Assembly (NCBI GenBank): GCA_009360885.1
Contig: SPEL01000002.1
Location: 372,001 to 436,000 of the forward strand
From: Sphingobium sp.
GTDB lineage: Bacteria; Pseudomonadota; Alphaproteobacteria; Sphingomonadales; Sphingomonadaceae
Direction of reading: 5' to 3'
DNA length: 64,000 nt
Below the pieces are notes generated by a model, which saw only the letters and a program-made list of their open reading frames with translations, searched no databases and was not told the origin of the DNA. Below, piece after piece: positions 43,862 through 53,136 of the stretch (position 1 is its first letter; each line of letters starts with the position of its first letter). Both the position numbers and the translations under genes were made by a program.

Positions 43862-44316
43862 CGATGTCTGCCCCATACAGCAAGGAATGATGGCCGATCA
43901 TCGCTGCATCCTGACAAGGCAGCCAGTTCCCTGCAATACTGAACAGTTTTCCGCACCAGCAATAATGATATGAAATCAATAAATTGCATAAAATTTTCGA
44001 AAGAATCACTTTTTTGCGACCAATGGTGGAACCAAGCATCAGAGGCTTCGTTCTCTGTAACGGATGGCGACCCTTTGCCCCCCGCTAGCGCTATCCACAA
44101 GTAAGAGCCCGGAATGCTCCCCCCCACCTGCGTTCCGGGCTCGTCCTTTATCCAAAACATTGGTTGTGACAAGCAAGCGGTTTACCGCACGCAGAAAACG
44201 GCTGCCCCTAAAAGGCCGAAACTCTCTCATCCTCAGGGAACCAACATAGTTACCTATCCATTGATACCGCAAGAGCACAGCGCTCTTTGTTCTCATTCAA
44301 TCAATGAGGTAATCCG
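43862..44316. other. Intergenic region with a strong hairpin, no clear gene
   Basis: This 455-base gap separates the hydrolase gene from the entericidin-like gene. It includes AT-rich sequence (43960-44010) and a 10-bp perfect stem, GAGCCCGGAA (44105-44114) with TTCCGGGCTC (44133-44142), followed by GTCCTTTAT. It could be a late terminator or the end of a small RNA. Short frames on both strands show no protein-like pattern. Confidence 0.4.
44237..44262 (+). promoter_or_regulatory. Possible EcfG-type general stress promoter of the entericidin-like gene
   Basis: GGAAC at 44237-44241 is followed after 17 bases by CATT at 44259-44262. The alphaproteobacterial general stress sigma factor EcfG uses GGAAC-N16/17-CGTT, so the -35 part is perfect and the -10 part has one mismatch. 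The start codon lies 55 bases downstream. Entericidin-like genes often belong to that regulon. Weak evidence alone. Confidence 0.35.
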
Positions 44317-44445
44317 ATGATACGCACCATGATCGTTACTTTTCTTCTGGGATCTTCCTTTGCCCTCTCCGCCTGTAACACAGTGGAGGGTGCCGGACGT
44401 GATATGAAGAGCGCGGGGTCCGCAATAGAAAACAGCGCCAAATAA
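44317..44445 (+). CDS. ecnB: Entericidin A/B family small lipoprotein
   Basis: This 42-residue frame codes for a short basic and hydrophobic leader, a lipobox LSAC (Cys20) and the family ending NTVEGAGRDMKSAGSAIENSAK. The conserved pattern N.VEGAG.D....G..I of entericidins is fully present, so the call is sound despite the size. GAGG lies 8 bases before the ATG. Entericidins are outer- or inner-membrane lipoproteins linked in E. coli to stationary-phase lysis; in alphaproteobacteria they are common stress-induced proteins whose role is unclear. Confidence 0.88.
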   Translation: MIRTMIVTFLLGSSFALSACNTVEGAGRDMKSAGSAIENSAK

Positions 44446-44601
44446 CCAAGCCCCAACGGTCAAAAAAGGCTGGCAAACAAAAACGCACTTAGCCGGAAAG
44501 ACCTTACTGTATACGGGATAGCGCTGATGCTGAACACAGGCACCAGCGCACCTGCTGTTGCCTGTGCCTGCTCCGTAATCAGCCTATCCTTATTCTCTCT
44601 G

Positions 44602-45399
44602 TCAGTCCTGCGAGACAGGAAGAGAAGACGCGCCTTCATCATCCTCTTCATCCCTTTTCCGCTTACGATCTGTGAACCAGATGGCGAGAAGGGATATTTC
44701 ATAAAGCAATATCATCGGAACGGCGAGCATCAGCTGCGACACGACATCAGGCGGGGTTAGAACCGCCGCGATAATGAACGCCGCCACAATCATATAGCGC
44801 CGCAACCCCACAAGTTGCGCCCGTGTGACCAGCCCGGCCCGATTGAGCAGCATCAGCAGTACCGGAAGCAGAAAGCAAATGCCAAAGGCCAGCACAAATT
44901 GCATTACAAGGCCGAGATAAGCATCGGCACTGGGCAGTGCATCCACCTGTATACCGCTGCTATTTCCCTGAAAACCAAGGAAGAAGTGAAACGCCATCGG
45001 CATTACGATAAAATAAGCGAGCGAAGCCCCCATCATGAACAGCACAGGCGTCGCAATGATGAAAGGCAACAGCGCCCGTTTCTCTTTGGTATAGAGGCCG
45101 GGCGCGACAAAAGCCCATAGCTGGTTAGCGATGATCGGGAAACTGATGAAGAAGGAGCCGAAAAGAGCCACCTTCACCTGAACGAAAAAGGCTTCGTACA
45201 GCTTGGTATAAACCAGCTTCCCCCCGGATGCGCCAAAGGCCACCTTCAGCGGATGCACTAATATGGCAAAGAGATGCTCTGAAAAGGTAAAGCAGATCGC
45301 AAAACCAACGAGCAATGCAATCACGCATTTTAGTAGGCGAGAGCGAAGCTCAATCAGATGTTCCAGCAAAGGCGCCTGTGTGTCGTCAATATCTTTCAT
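44602..45399 (-). CDS. tatC: Twin-arginine translocase subunit TatC
   Basis: TatC is the six-helix membrane core that recognises twin-arginine signal peptides. The 265-residue product starts with the conserved PLLEHLIELRSRLL (about 10-23), contains the first periplasmic loop with a KLVYTKLYEAFFVQVK motif, FVAPGLYTKEKR, and AAVLTPPDVVSQLMLAVPM near the end. It overlaps tatB by 4 bases. It could export the island's 161-residue protein if that leader is truly of Tat type. Confidence 0.98.
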   Translation of the reverse strand: MKDIDDTQAPLLEHLIELRSRLLKCVIALLVGFAICFTFSEHLFAILVHPLKVAFGASGGKLVYTKLYEAFFVQVKVALFGSFFISFPIIANQLWAFVAPGLYTKEKRALLPFIIATPVLFMMGASLAYFIVMPMAFHFFLGFQGNSSGIQVDALPSADAYLGLVMQFVLAFGICFLLPVLLMLLNRAGLVTRAQLVGLRRYMIVAAFIIAAVLTPPDVVSQLMLAVPMILLYEISLLAIWFTDRKRKRDEEDDEGASSLPVSQD

Positions 45400-45854
45400 G
45401 CGCTTTTTCCGACATCTTTGTTCAGGTCAGGTCCCACGCCGTCCGCATTTACAGAAACAATGGAAGGATCAGTCTGATCCGGCGATGCTACGAAACCATC
45501 TGATGCAACAGATGGACTGACACCTTCTGCTACATCACCATCATGACTGAGGGTTTCCTGCTGGGGGAGCGATGACGCGGGCTGATAAGGCTCATCAGGA
45601 TCAGCGGGCGAAGTGCGGCTGGGATATTGTTCCATGATACGGCGATTTTCCGCCGCCCATTTCTTTTCCATTTCCTCCAGCTCAACCTCTCGCACCATCG
45701 CATCAAGGCCAGACCGGAAATGGCGCGACATAGAACGCGCCTTATTTACAAGCTGGCCGACCTTATAAAGGGCACGCGGCAAATCCTTCGGGCCAATCAC
45801 GACAATCGCCACAATGACGATCATCAGCAGTTCGCTGGAACCAATATCAAACAT
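45396..45854 (-). CDS. tatB: Twin-arginine translocase subunit TatB
   Basis: The 152-residue product begins MFDIGSSELLMI and has the single membrane helix, the FGP-like hinge (here IGPKDLPRAL, about 21-30) and an amphipathic helix running to about 70. The tail is acidic and Ser/Pro-rich. TatB partners TatC in the signal-peptide receptor. It lies 88 bases after tatA and overlaps tatC by 4 bases. Confidence 0.95.
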   Translation of the reverse strand: MFDIGSSELLMIVIVAIVVIGPKDLPRALYKVGQLVNKARSMSRHFRSGLDAMVREVELEEMEKKWAAENRRIMEQYPSRTSPADPDEPYQPASSLPQQETLSHDGDVAEGVSPSVASDGFVASPDQTDPSIVSVNADGVGPDLNKDVGKSA

Positions 45855-45942
45855 ACATCAAACCCGACACCGCGCCGCTAGTGACCATGATAAAAAAGCC
45901 CGCGCCCGCAAAGGCCCATGCCAGTCCACCGCTTAAAGGCGT

Positions 45943-46182
45943 TTAGCCCTGCTTCTGTTCTTCTTTAGTCGTCGTAGCGGACGGATCCGGCGCTGCCTGA
46001 CCTTCTATACGGTTGACCGGACGCGGCGCAGATGCGTCTTCGTCATCCTCGGTCATGCCTTTTTTGAAGGCCTTAATACCCTTAGCAACATCACCCATTA
46101 GCGACGAAATCCGTCCACCACCAAACAGCAGAACAATAACCAGCACTACCAGTGCCCAGTGCATCAACGAAAAGGAACCCAT
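45943..46182 (-). CDS. tatA: Twin-arginine translocase subunit TatA
   Basis: The 79-residue product has the short N-terminal membrane helix (about 3-20, [19 protein letters not shown]), then the amphipathic helix with [14 protein letters not shown] and an acidic tail. TatA oligomers form the pore of the Tat system. The conserved FG of the hinge is present as LFGGGRI. It comes 29 bases after scpB and heads tatABC. Confidence 0.96.
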   Translation of the reverse strand: MGSFSLMHWALVVLVIVLLFGGGRISSLMGDVAKGIKAFKKGMTEDDEDASAPRPVNRIEGQAAPDPSATTTKEEQKQG

Positions 46183-46211
46183 TCAACCCTCCACAGAGTA
46201 ACCATATATCC

Positions 46212-46853
46212 CTAACCGTCTCCTTCACCATTTTCCAGCGACGATTCTGTATCAGTTTGTTGCATCAGCCCCTCCATCGCCAGATCAACCGGCTCCAGCA
46301 GGCCTGCTGCGCGCAAATCCTCCATTCCCGGCAAGTCACGACGGCTGGAAAGACCAAAATGCGTCAGAAATTCCGGCGTTGTCGCGTAGATAAGCGGCCT
46401 TCCCGGCACTTCGCGTCGCCCGGCGGGACGTACCCAACCGGCCTCCATCAGCACATCAAGCGTGCCTTTGCCGACCTGAACACCGCGTATAGCCTCTATC
46501 TCTGCGCGGCTTACAGGCTCATGATACGCTATAATCGCTAATGTTTCCATCCCTGCGCGGGATAATTTGCGCGATTCCTCCCTGTCCCGGCGTAATAGAT
46601 GCGCCATGTCAGGTGCCGTTTCAAAATGCCACCGCCCGCCGCGCTCTACCAGATTAATGCCGCGCCCGGCATAATCCTGCTGCAACCGGGCCAGCCCAGC
46701 CCCTACATCCACCGCATCGCCCAACATCTGGCGCATTTGCGCTATCGTCAAAGGCTCCGTACTAGCAAAAAGTGCGGCTTCCAGCCCGCGAATATCATCA
46801 TCAGGCGCAACCGAGATGATATTGTCCTGCACCTCATGCTCAATAGTGTTCAT
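46212..46853 (-). CDS. scpB: Segregation and condensation protein ScpB
   Basis: ScpB is the winged-helix regulator that, with ScpA and Smc, condenses the chromosome. The 213-residue product has LEAALFASTEPLTIAQMRQML near the start, LSRAGMETLAIIAYHEPVSRAEIEAIRGV-type core, and GRPLIYATTPEFLTHFGLSS towards the end, all family hallmarks. It overlaps scpA by 4 bases. Confidence 0.96.
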   Translation of the reverse strand: MNTIEHEVQDNIISVAPDDDIRGLEAALFASTEPLTIAQMRQMLGDAVDVGAGLARLQQDYAGRGINLVERGGRWHFETAPDMAHLLRRDREESRKLSRAGMETLAIIAYHEPVSRAEIEAIRGVQVGKGTLDVLMEAGWVRPAGRREVPGRPLIYATTPEFLTHFGLSSRRDLPGMEDLRAAGLLEPVDLAMEGLMQQTDTESSLENGEGDG

Positions 46854-47641
46854 GACAGCGCATCCTCTGCAACGGCAGCGCTGCGTAAGAAGATGGGGGC
46901 AAAAATAGCCTCCTGCTGTATTTCCACCCGCCCCTGCTTGGCGAGTTCCAGCATGGCCACAAAGCTGGACGCCAGAGCCGAACGCCCCAACGCACCACTC
47001 ACCCCATCAGGCAGAAAGCTCTCCAGCCGGACCCAGTCAAGCCTTTGCCCCACCAGTTGCCCAACCCGCGCCAACGCTTCCTCCAGCGTCATAACTGGGC
47101 GGCGCGCCACCACATGGGTGACCGGCCGGTTACGCGCCTTTACCTGCCCATAAGCGGCGATCAGATCATAAAGCCCCGCCTGCCAGAGAGAAATGCGGTT
47201 GACGGTCAGCCCCTCTGGCGCACCACGGGGAAACACATCCCGGCCCAACCTGTCCCGCGCCAACAGCCGCGCCCCACAATCTCGCATAGCCGAAAGGCGC
47301 TGCAGCCGCAGATGCAGCCGCATCGCCATTTCCTCTGGCGATGGGTCTTCCTGCTGCGCTTTAGGAAGCAAAAGCGCCGATTTCAGATATGCCAGCCATG
47401 CCGCCATCACCAGATAATCAGCGGCCAGTTCCAGCTTCATATCCCGCGCGCCCTTGATGAAGGCGAGATATTGCTCCACCAGCTCCGTTATCGAAATTTC
47501 CCGCAAATCGACCTTTTGCGACCGGGCGAGGTTGAGCAGCAGATCGAGCGGCCCTTCCCAGCTATCAAAGCTGACGGTCAGCACCTCCCCTGCGCTCCGG
47601 CCTGTATCAAACAGGTCCGGCATATCTTCATCAGGGGTCAT
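46850..47641 (-). CDS. scpA: Segregation and condensation protein ScpA
   Basis: ScpA is the kleisin that bridges Smc heads. The 263-residue product has the conserved N-terminal block FDSWEGPLDLLLNLARSQK followed by VDLREISITELVEQYL, then ELAADYLVMAAWLAYLKSALLLP, and a C-terminal winged-helix part with FVAMLELAKQGRVEIQQE. It overlaps nagZ upstream and scpB downstream by 4 bases each, so the three are translationally coupled. Confidence 0.96.
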   Translation of the reverse strand: MTPDEDMPDLFDTGRSAGEVLTVSFDSWEGPLDLLLNLARSQKVDLREISITELVEQYLAFIKGARDMKLELAADYLVMAAWLAYLKSALLLPKAQQEDPSPEEMAMRLHLRLQRLSAMRDCGARLLARDRLGRDVFPRGAPEGLTVNRISLWQAGLYDLIAAYGQVKARNRPVTHVVARRPVMTLEEALARVGQLVGQRLDWVRLESFLPDGVSGALGRSALASSFVAMLELAKQGRVEIQQEAIFAPIFLRSAAVAEDALS

Positions 47642-48663
47642 GCCATCACCGAAAGCAACTCATCCCTGCGGGCCAGCAAATTGGCGAGAGATTCCGGTTG
47701 TGGTTCAGCTTCCTCTGTTACCTGCGGGACCGTCACCATGGCCCGGTCCAGCCGCGCGCGGGAAAGGTCGCTGATTTCCGGCAACGCCTCCGCGATGCCA
47801 ACCATCTCATCCATCCGCGCCCAGCAATTGAGCGCCAGATCACAACCAGCCGCTACTACACCCGCCGCGAGGGAAGGAATGTCGCCCTTCAGCGCCTTCA
47901 TATCAAGATCATCCGACATTAGCAGACCGTCAAATCCGATGCGTTGACGAATGATTGTCTCGATCACCACGGGGGAAAGGCTCGCGGGGCGTTCCTTATC
48001 CCACGCGGTATAGATGATGTGCGCGGTCATCCCCATCGGGGCCGACGCAAGCGCCTGAAAAGGCGCGATGTCCGTTTCCAGCGCCGCCTCATCAGCCTCT
48101 ACCGTCGGGAGGTCATGATGGCTATCAACCAAAGCCCGGCCATGCCCCGGCATATGCTTCACAATGCCTACCACGCCGCCGGCCCGCAGCCCCTCTATCA
48201 TCGCGCGACCCAACGCTGCAACGCGCATCGGCTCCGCACCCAAGGTACGGTCACCCATGATGTCGCTCGCGCCCTCTTGCCGCACATCCAGCAAAGGGAG
48301 CGCGTCCACAGTGATGCCGCATTCCCGTAATGTGAGCGCAATAGCCTGCGCATTGGCCCGCGCCGCCGCGATAGCACTGGAGGGAGCAACGTCATAAAGC
48401 GAATCGAAAACCTGTCCCGGTGGAAAGGCGGGCCAAACGGGCGGCTGCATCCGCGCAACACGCCCGCCTTCCTGATCGATCATGATAAGCAGGTCATCGC
48501 GGCCATGAAGGGTGCGCAGTGCATCGGTTAACGCCCGAAGCTGGGCTTTGTCGCGGATGTTGCGGCGAAAGAGAATATAACCCGCAGGGTCGCTGTCCCT
48601 GAAAAAGGCGCGTTCATCCGGGGTAAGCGCTTCCCCTGCTATGCCGAAAATCACTGGTTTCAT
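47638..48663 (-). CDS. nagZ: Beta-N-acetylhexosaminidase NagZ (GH3)
   Basis: NagZ removes GlcNAc from anhydro-muropeptides in cytoplasmic cell-wall recycling. The 341-residue product has IDQEGGRVARM (62-72), the substrate and acid/base loop KHMPGHGRALVDSHHD (169-184) and the nucleophile Asp251 in LMSDDLDM. Length fits the single-domain GH3 NagZ type. It overlaps scpA by 4 bases and follows the SPOR gene after 110 bases. Confidence 0.95.
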   Translation of the reverse strand: MKPVIFGIAGEALTPDERAFFRDSDPAGYILFRRNIRDKAQLRALTDALRTLHGRDDLLIMIDQEGGRVARMQPPVWPAFPPGQVFDSLYDVAPSSAIAAARANAQAIALTLRECGITVDALPLLDVRQEGASDIMGDRTLGAEPMRVAALGRAMIEGLRAGGVVGIVKHMPGHGRALVDSHHDLPTVEADEAALETDIAPFQALASAPMGMTAHIIYTAWDKERPASLSPVVIETIIRQRIGFDGLLMSDDLDMKALKGDIPSLAAGVVAAGCDLALNCWARMDEMVGIAEALPEISDLSRARLDRAMVTVPQVTEEAEPQPESLANLLARRDELLSVMA

Positions 48664-48773
48664 TAGGGTGCTTTACCCCCACCTAACGCAATGGGAAAGA
48701 GAGAACAGACGCATAATAACGCACTGACTATCAGGTCCCGGCCTATATCAGCAGGCGCTGATTGAAGGCTGTC

Positions 48774-49511
48774 TTAATGCACCACCATGCAATTCTCGCC
48801 CGCGACCTTCAGCTTACCACAAAGAGTCGGCGCATTTTTACCCGCCGCCACGCGCAGGCGATAGAATTTTGAACCGCCCACCGTCACCGGCTCAATCATA
48901 TGGCCCAGATCAGCCAGATAATCGAATCGCTTGGAAAACCGTCCCCATGCGTCACGGGCCAATGCCTCACTGCCATATGCGCCAAGCTGTATGGTGCCGC
49001 TTGCTATTCTTTGCGCAGATGCGGCCACCGGCGCATTACCGCGGTCGCCGGTGCGGTCTGCAACAGCAGCCTCTACCTTTTTGGCGGGGGCAGCGGCCTG
49101 AACAGGCTTATCCACCCCAACAGACGGGCCAGAGGAGCCCGCAATGATAGGCGTTTCAGGAAGGCGCGCCGGGTCGATTTTTGCGCCCCGGTCAATCCCT
49201 TCACTCGCCGCGAAACTGGCGTGACCTTCGCCTTCAAAGCTCTTCGCGTCCGCATCCTTGGCGGGGATCTTATAATCCCCCTGAGGCGCGGAGATCAGTT
49301 CGGCCTGTCCACCGCCGGAAATCTGGGTACGCAGTAAATATACCGCACCAACGACCAGCCCGATAAGGGCCAGCCCTGCAATGATAAACATGGTAAGACG
49401 CGCGGCAGACAGGGCTTTATCATCGCCGCTGTCATCATAAGCCGGTTCCAGCCAGGGCAGACGGTCCTCGTCATCGAGGGCGAGACTGTCATTCCTGCCA
49501 TTAATCATCAT
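48774..49511 (-). CDS. Inner-membrane SPOR domain protein
   Basis: The 245-residue product has an acidic cytoplasmic head, one membrane helix (about 38-61, LTMFIIAGLALIGLVVGAVYLL), a low-complexity linker and a C-terminal SPOR-like domain from GTIQLGAYGS to the end with FYRLRVAAG. SPOR domains bind glycan strands at the septum. It overlaps the end of argS by 4 bases, as is common in sphingomonads, and precedes nagZ, another peptidoglycan gene. No enzymatic part is seen. Confidence 0.85.
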   Translation of the reverse strand: MMINGRNDSLALDDEDRLPWLEPAYDDSGDDKALSAARLTMFIIAGLALIGLVVGAVYLLRTQISGGGQAELISAPQGDYKIPAKDADAKSFEGEGHASFAASEGIDRGAKIDPARLPETPIIAGSSGPSVGVDKPVQAAAPAKKVEAAVADRTGDRGNAPVAASAQRIASGTIQLGAYGSEALARDAWGRFSKRFDYLADLGHMIEPVTVGGSKFYRLRVAAGKNAPTLCGKLKVAGENCMVVH

Positions 49512-51238
49512 TGCATCTCCGAAAGCGCCTCTACACCCATCAATGCGAGGCCGTTACGAAGTATCTGCCCGATTTGCCGGGCAAGGAAAAGCCTGACCGA
49601 TGTAATTTCCGGATCGTTAACCACGATTACACGGGCGCTGGGATCATCATTACCCATGTTCCACCAGCCATGAAACGCCGCCGCCATATCACCCAGATAG
49701 AAGGAAATCCGGTGTGGTTCACGGTTCTGAGCTGCCCCTTCAACAATGCGGGGAAACTGCGCCGCCAGCTTGATGAGATCCAACTCTGCTGTCCCAAGAC
49801 GGGACAGATCGGGCGATTCATTTATCGTGACGCCAGCCTCCTGTGCCCGGCGTCCCAGTGATGCAATACGCGCATGGGCATATTGCACGTAGAAAACCGG
49901 GTTATCCTTGCTGGCTTCCACCACCTTGGCAAAGTCGAAATCCATCTGCGCATCGGCCTTGCGGGTCAGCATGGTGAAGCGCACCACATCCTTGCCCACT
50001 TCATTCACCACATCCGCCAGAGTTACGAAATTACCGGCGCGCTTGGACATTTTAACGGGTTCACCATCGCGCAGCAGACGCACCATCTGCACCAGCTTCA
50101 CGTCGAAACGCGCCTTGCCTTCGGTCAGCGCGGCAACGGCAGCCTGAATACGCTTTACCGTGCCCGCATGGTCCGCACCCCAAATGTCGATAAGCTGATC
50201 CGCATTCTGGGCCTTTTGGTAATGATAGGCCATATCCGCGCCGAAATAGGTCCAACTACCGTTGGATTTCTTAATCGGGCGGTCCTGATCGTCCCCGAAT
50301 TTGGTAGAACGGAACAGCGGCAATTCCACTGGCTCCCAATCATCCGGCACTTCGCCCTTGGGGGCTTCCAATACGCCATCATAGACCAGATCATGGTCGC
50401 GCAACCATTTTTCGGCGGCCTCTGGCTTACCGGCTGCCTGCAATTCCGCCTCTGACGAGAACACATCATGATGGATGCCCAGCAAGGCAAGGTCATCACG
50501 GATCATATCCATCATCATCGCAACGGCGGTCTGACGGAACAGCACCAGCCAGTCGCCTTCGGGCGCACCAACGAACTTATCGCCATATTCGGCGGCGAGC
50601 TTTTCGCCCACTGGCACCAGATAATCGCCCGGATAGAGGCCTTCGGGGATTTCACCAACGGCCTCGCCTAATGCCTCACGGTAGCGGACATGGGCGCTGC
50701 GGGCCAAAACATCGACCTGCCCACCCGCATCATTGATATAATATTCGCGGATGACCTTGTGCCCGGCATAGGCCAGCACGCTGGCCAATGCGTCCCCCAC
50801 TACCGCACCGCGACAATGGCCCATATGCATAGGGCCAGTCGGGTTGGCGGAGACATATTCCACATTGACGGTAATGCCATCACCAATGTCAGACCGGCCA
50901 TAATCCCCGGCCAATGCGGCGACCTGCTGCAATTCCCCTGCCCATGTTCCGGGGGTAAGGCGCATGTTGATAAAGCCCGGACCGGCGATGGAGACTTCCT
51001 CCACTTCATCCAGCGCGCGCAGGTGCTCCGCCACCTTTTCGGCCAGCGCGCGGGGGTTGGTGCCAGCCGGTTTCGCCAATACCATCGCCGCATTGGTGGC
51101 AAGATCACCATGGCTGGGGTCACGCGGCGGCTCTACCGTCACGGCCTTACGGTTCAGGCCAGCAGGTAAATCGCCGGCAGATTCCAGTGCATCAAGCAGC
51201 GCAGCCATATGGCCAGCGAAACGGACATAAAGAGTCAC
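49508..51238 (-). CDS. argS: Arginyl-tRNA synthetase
   Basis: The 576-residue class I synthetase charges tRNA-Arg. It has an N-terminal Add-1 domain (about 1-105), the HIGH motif as HMGH in ANPTGPMHMGHCRGA (about 131-145), and KMSKRAGNF as the KMSKS equivalent. A C-terminal anticodon-binding domain contains VQYAHARI and HRISFYL. Length is typical. It is the first gene of a run to tatC. Confidence 0.98.
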   Translation of the reverse strand: MTLYVRFAGHMAALLDALESAGDLPAGLNRKAVTVEPPRDPSHGDLATNAAMVLAKPAGTNPRALAEKVAEHLRALDEVEEVSIAGPGFINMRLTPGTWAGELQQVAALAGDYGRSDIGDGITVNVEYVSANPTGPMHMGHCRGAVVGDALASVLAYAGHKVIREYYINDAGGQVDVLARSAHVRYREALGEAVGEIPEGLYPGDYLVPVGEKLAAEYGDKFVGAPEGDWLVLFRQTAVAMMMDMIRDDLALLGIHHDVFSSEAELQAAGKPEAAEKWLRDHDLVYDGVLEAPKGEVPDDWEPVELPLFRSTKFGDDQDRPIKKSNGSWTYFGADMAYHYQKAQNADQLIDIWGADHAGTVKRIQAAVAALTEGKARFDVKLVQMVRLLRDGEPVKMSKRAGNFVTLADVVNEVGKDVVRFTMLTRKADAQMDFDFAKVVEASKDNPVFYVQYAHARIASLGRRAQEAGVTINESPDLSRLGTAELDLIKLAAQFPRIVEGAAQNREPHRISFYLGDMAAAFHGWWNMGNDDPSARVIVVNDPEITSVRLFLARQIGQILRNGLALMGVEALSEMQ

Positions 51239-51340
51239 AATATCAATCCTGTATCATCATTTCCCCGCGCCCCATCATCATGGGCGCATTGATGGGGAGG
51301 AAAAATTCGGCAGCTACCAATGAGGGCTACCCCCTTATCA

Positions 51341-51997
51341 TTACCGGGTCGCGTTATAGCGAAACTGATCCGGCGTCAGGTTAAAGCCCACCAGCAATTC
51401 AAAGCTGGTGCTTTGGAGGGCAGCACGGGCCTCTGGCGTTGAAAGCGGATCCGTCGCCGCATCAATATCCCCCGCCTTGCGCTTACCGCGAATTTTCTCC
51501 AGCAAGTCAGCGGGCAGGCTGGCGGCAGCGCGGTTCACATAAGAGGACGCCTTGGCCGATGTGCTGGCGCGATATTCCCCGGCGGCGAAGTTCAGCGTTA
51601 CCTGCCCCACACGTTTCGCCACAACATTGCTGCCGCCACGAACAACGGTGGAGAAATAAGGCAGCGTTACCTGACGCGCGCCGCTGGCATCCCGTCTGCT
51701 GGCATGCACATCAAATGTCGCTTCGGTATAAAAATCCTCGCCAGCGTCCTGACAGGTGGAGCGCACATTAGTCACCTCCGCAACCACATCAATGGCGGAA
51801 GCATCGGTGCTGCCCGACGGATTGAACAGGGTGATATCGCCCGTCATGGCGGGAACAGCCGCGACCGGGCAGGAACTGCGCACGGTGACAATACCGCCGG
51901 TCGAATCAATCTCCCCCTGACGGGAGCAACCAGCCAGCGCCAGCACGGACATGGCAAGGGCAGATAGTTTCAGCGCAGCGGAGGAGGATAATGTCAC
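51341..51997 (-). CDS. Predicted lipoprotein of unknown function
   Basis: With a GTG start at 51997 the product is 218 residues with a clear lipoprotein signal ending in LALAGC (Cys24). AAGGA is 6 bases before this GTG, which decides it against the longer ATG frames at 52039 and 52057. The mature part has Cys-containing segments SSCPV and RSTCQDAGEDF, YTEATFDVHASR and LLVGFNLTPDQFRYN, giving a beta-rich look. I recognise no named family. It is divergent from ispH and convergent with nothing; 102 bases separate it from argS downstream on the same strand. Confidence 0.75.
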   Translation of the reverse strand: MTLSSSAALKLSALAMSVLALAGCSRQGEIDSTGGIVTVRSSCPVAAVPAMTGDITLFNPSGSTDASAIDVVAEVTNVRSTCQDAGEDFYTEATFDVHASRRDASGARQVTLPYFSTVVRGGSNVVAKRVGQVTLNFAAGEYRASTSAKASSYVNRAAASLPADLLEKIRGKRKAGDIDAATDPLSTPEARAALQSTSFELLVGFNLTPDQFRYNATR

Positions 51998-52069
51998 GGG
52001 CAGTCCTTCGGGAACAATGATATAGGCCTCAATATCCATCCCCACAGGCGGACGCAACCGAAAGCATCA

Positions 52070-52089
52070 GGCCTGGAAGCATCCAGGCC
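52070..52089. other. Perfect 8-bp hairpin in the lipoprotein/ispH divergent gap
   Basis: GGCCTGGA-AGCA-TCCAGGCC forms a perfect 8-bp stem with a 4-base loop. No T run follows on either strand. It sits 57 bases before ispH and could be an RNA structure in its leader or an operator. Confidence 0.4.
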
Positions 52090-52146
52090 GGTCAACTGCT
52101 CCATTATCATTGCCAGCACAAGCAAACCCCCTTAAAGGCTTGAGCC

Positions 52147-53136
52147 ATGACCGCTGAGCCATCCCCCACCCATGTTGCACCCGCGCCTGTCCGTCCGCCG
52201 CTTGACCTGCTGATCGCCGCCCCGCGTGGTTTTTGCGCAGGGGTTGACCGCGCCATCATCATCGTCGAACGCGCTATCGAAAAATATGGCGCGCCGGTTT
52301 ATGTGCGACATGAGATTGTCCATAATAAATATGTGGTAGACAGCCTGAAGGCCAAAGGCGCTATCTTCGTTGAGAAACTGAGCGAAGTGCCAGACGGCGT
52401 GCCCGTGGTTTTCTCCGCCCATGGCGTCCCCAAGGCTGTGCCCGCCAAGGCCGAAGTGCGCGGCCTTAATTATATCGACGCCACCTGCCCCCTCGTTTCC
52501 AAGGTACATCGGCAGGCAGAGCGGCAGGTGCAAAATGGCCGCCACATATTGTTTATCGGCCATCGCGGCCACCCGGAGGTGATCGGTACATTCGGGCAGG
52601 TTCCCGAAGGCAGCATGACATTGGTGGAAACGGTGGAGGATGCGGAGGCACTGGATATTCCCATTGCGCCCGAAAATCTCGCTTATCTAACCCAAACCAC
52701 CCTCTCCGTGGATGATACGGCAGCGATTATCGCGGTGCTGGAAAGACGCCTGCCCGGCATTATCGCCCCGCGCGGCGAGGATATTTGCTATGCCACATCC
52801 AACCGGCAGGCCGCCGTCAAGGCGATGGCGAAACAATGCGATGCGATGCTGGTTATCGGCGCGCCCAATAGTTCCAACTCGCTGCGGCTCGTCGAATGCG
52901 CCGAACGCGAAGGCACCAAGGCGATGCTGATCCAGCGCGGGCCGGAGATCGACCTTGGCTGGCTGGACGGCGTGCGGACTCTTGGCATTACCGCTGGTGC
53001 TTCCGCCCCCGAAGTGCTGGTGCGCGAACTGGTAGACACGCTGGCCCAGCATTTCACCGTGCAGGAACAAGAGGTTGAGGCCGCCAAGGAAATCATCGCC
53101 TTCAAGCTGCCCCGTGGGCTGGAAGAAGACGCCTGA
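52147..53136 (+). CDS. ispH: 4-Hydroxy-3-methylbut-2-enyl diphosphate reductase IspH
   Basis: IspH (LytB) performs the last step of the MEP isoprenoid pathway, making IPP and DMAPP. The 329-residue product has the three cluster cysteines Cys30 (PRGFCAGV), Cys114 (DATCPLV) and Cys214 ([11 protein letters not shown]), along with [20 protein letters not shown] and the substrate motif [10 protein letters not shown]. It shares its last base with the start of thrB, so the two are coupled. Confidence 0.98.
   Translation: MTAEPSPTHVAPAPVRPPLDLLIAAPRGFCAGVDRAIIIVERAIEKYGAPVYVRHEIVHNKYVVDSLKAKGAIFVEKLSEVPDGVPVVFSAHGVPKAVPAKAEVRGLNYIDATCPLVSKVHRQAERQVQNGRHILFIGHRGHPEVIGTFGQVPEGSMTLVETVEDAEALDIPIAPENLAYLTQTTLSVDDTAAIIAVLERRLPGIIAPRGEDICYATSNRQAAVKAMAKQCDAMLVIGAPNSSNSLRLVECAEREGTKAMLIQRGPEIDLGWLDGVRTLGITAGASAPEVLVRELVDTLAQHFTVQEQEVEAAKEIIAFKLPRGLEEDA

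Noticed and set aside
43834-44172. 112-codon minus-strand frame in the gap after the SleB-type gene
   Set aside because: Its 3' part runs into the hydrolase gene, no ribosome site is evident, and the product shows no family feature.
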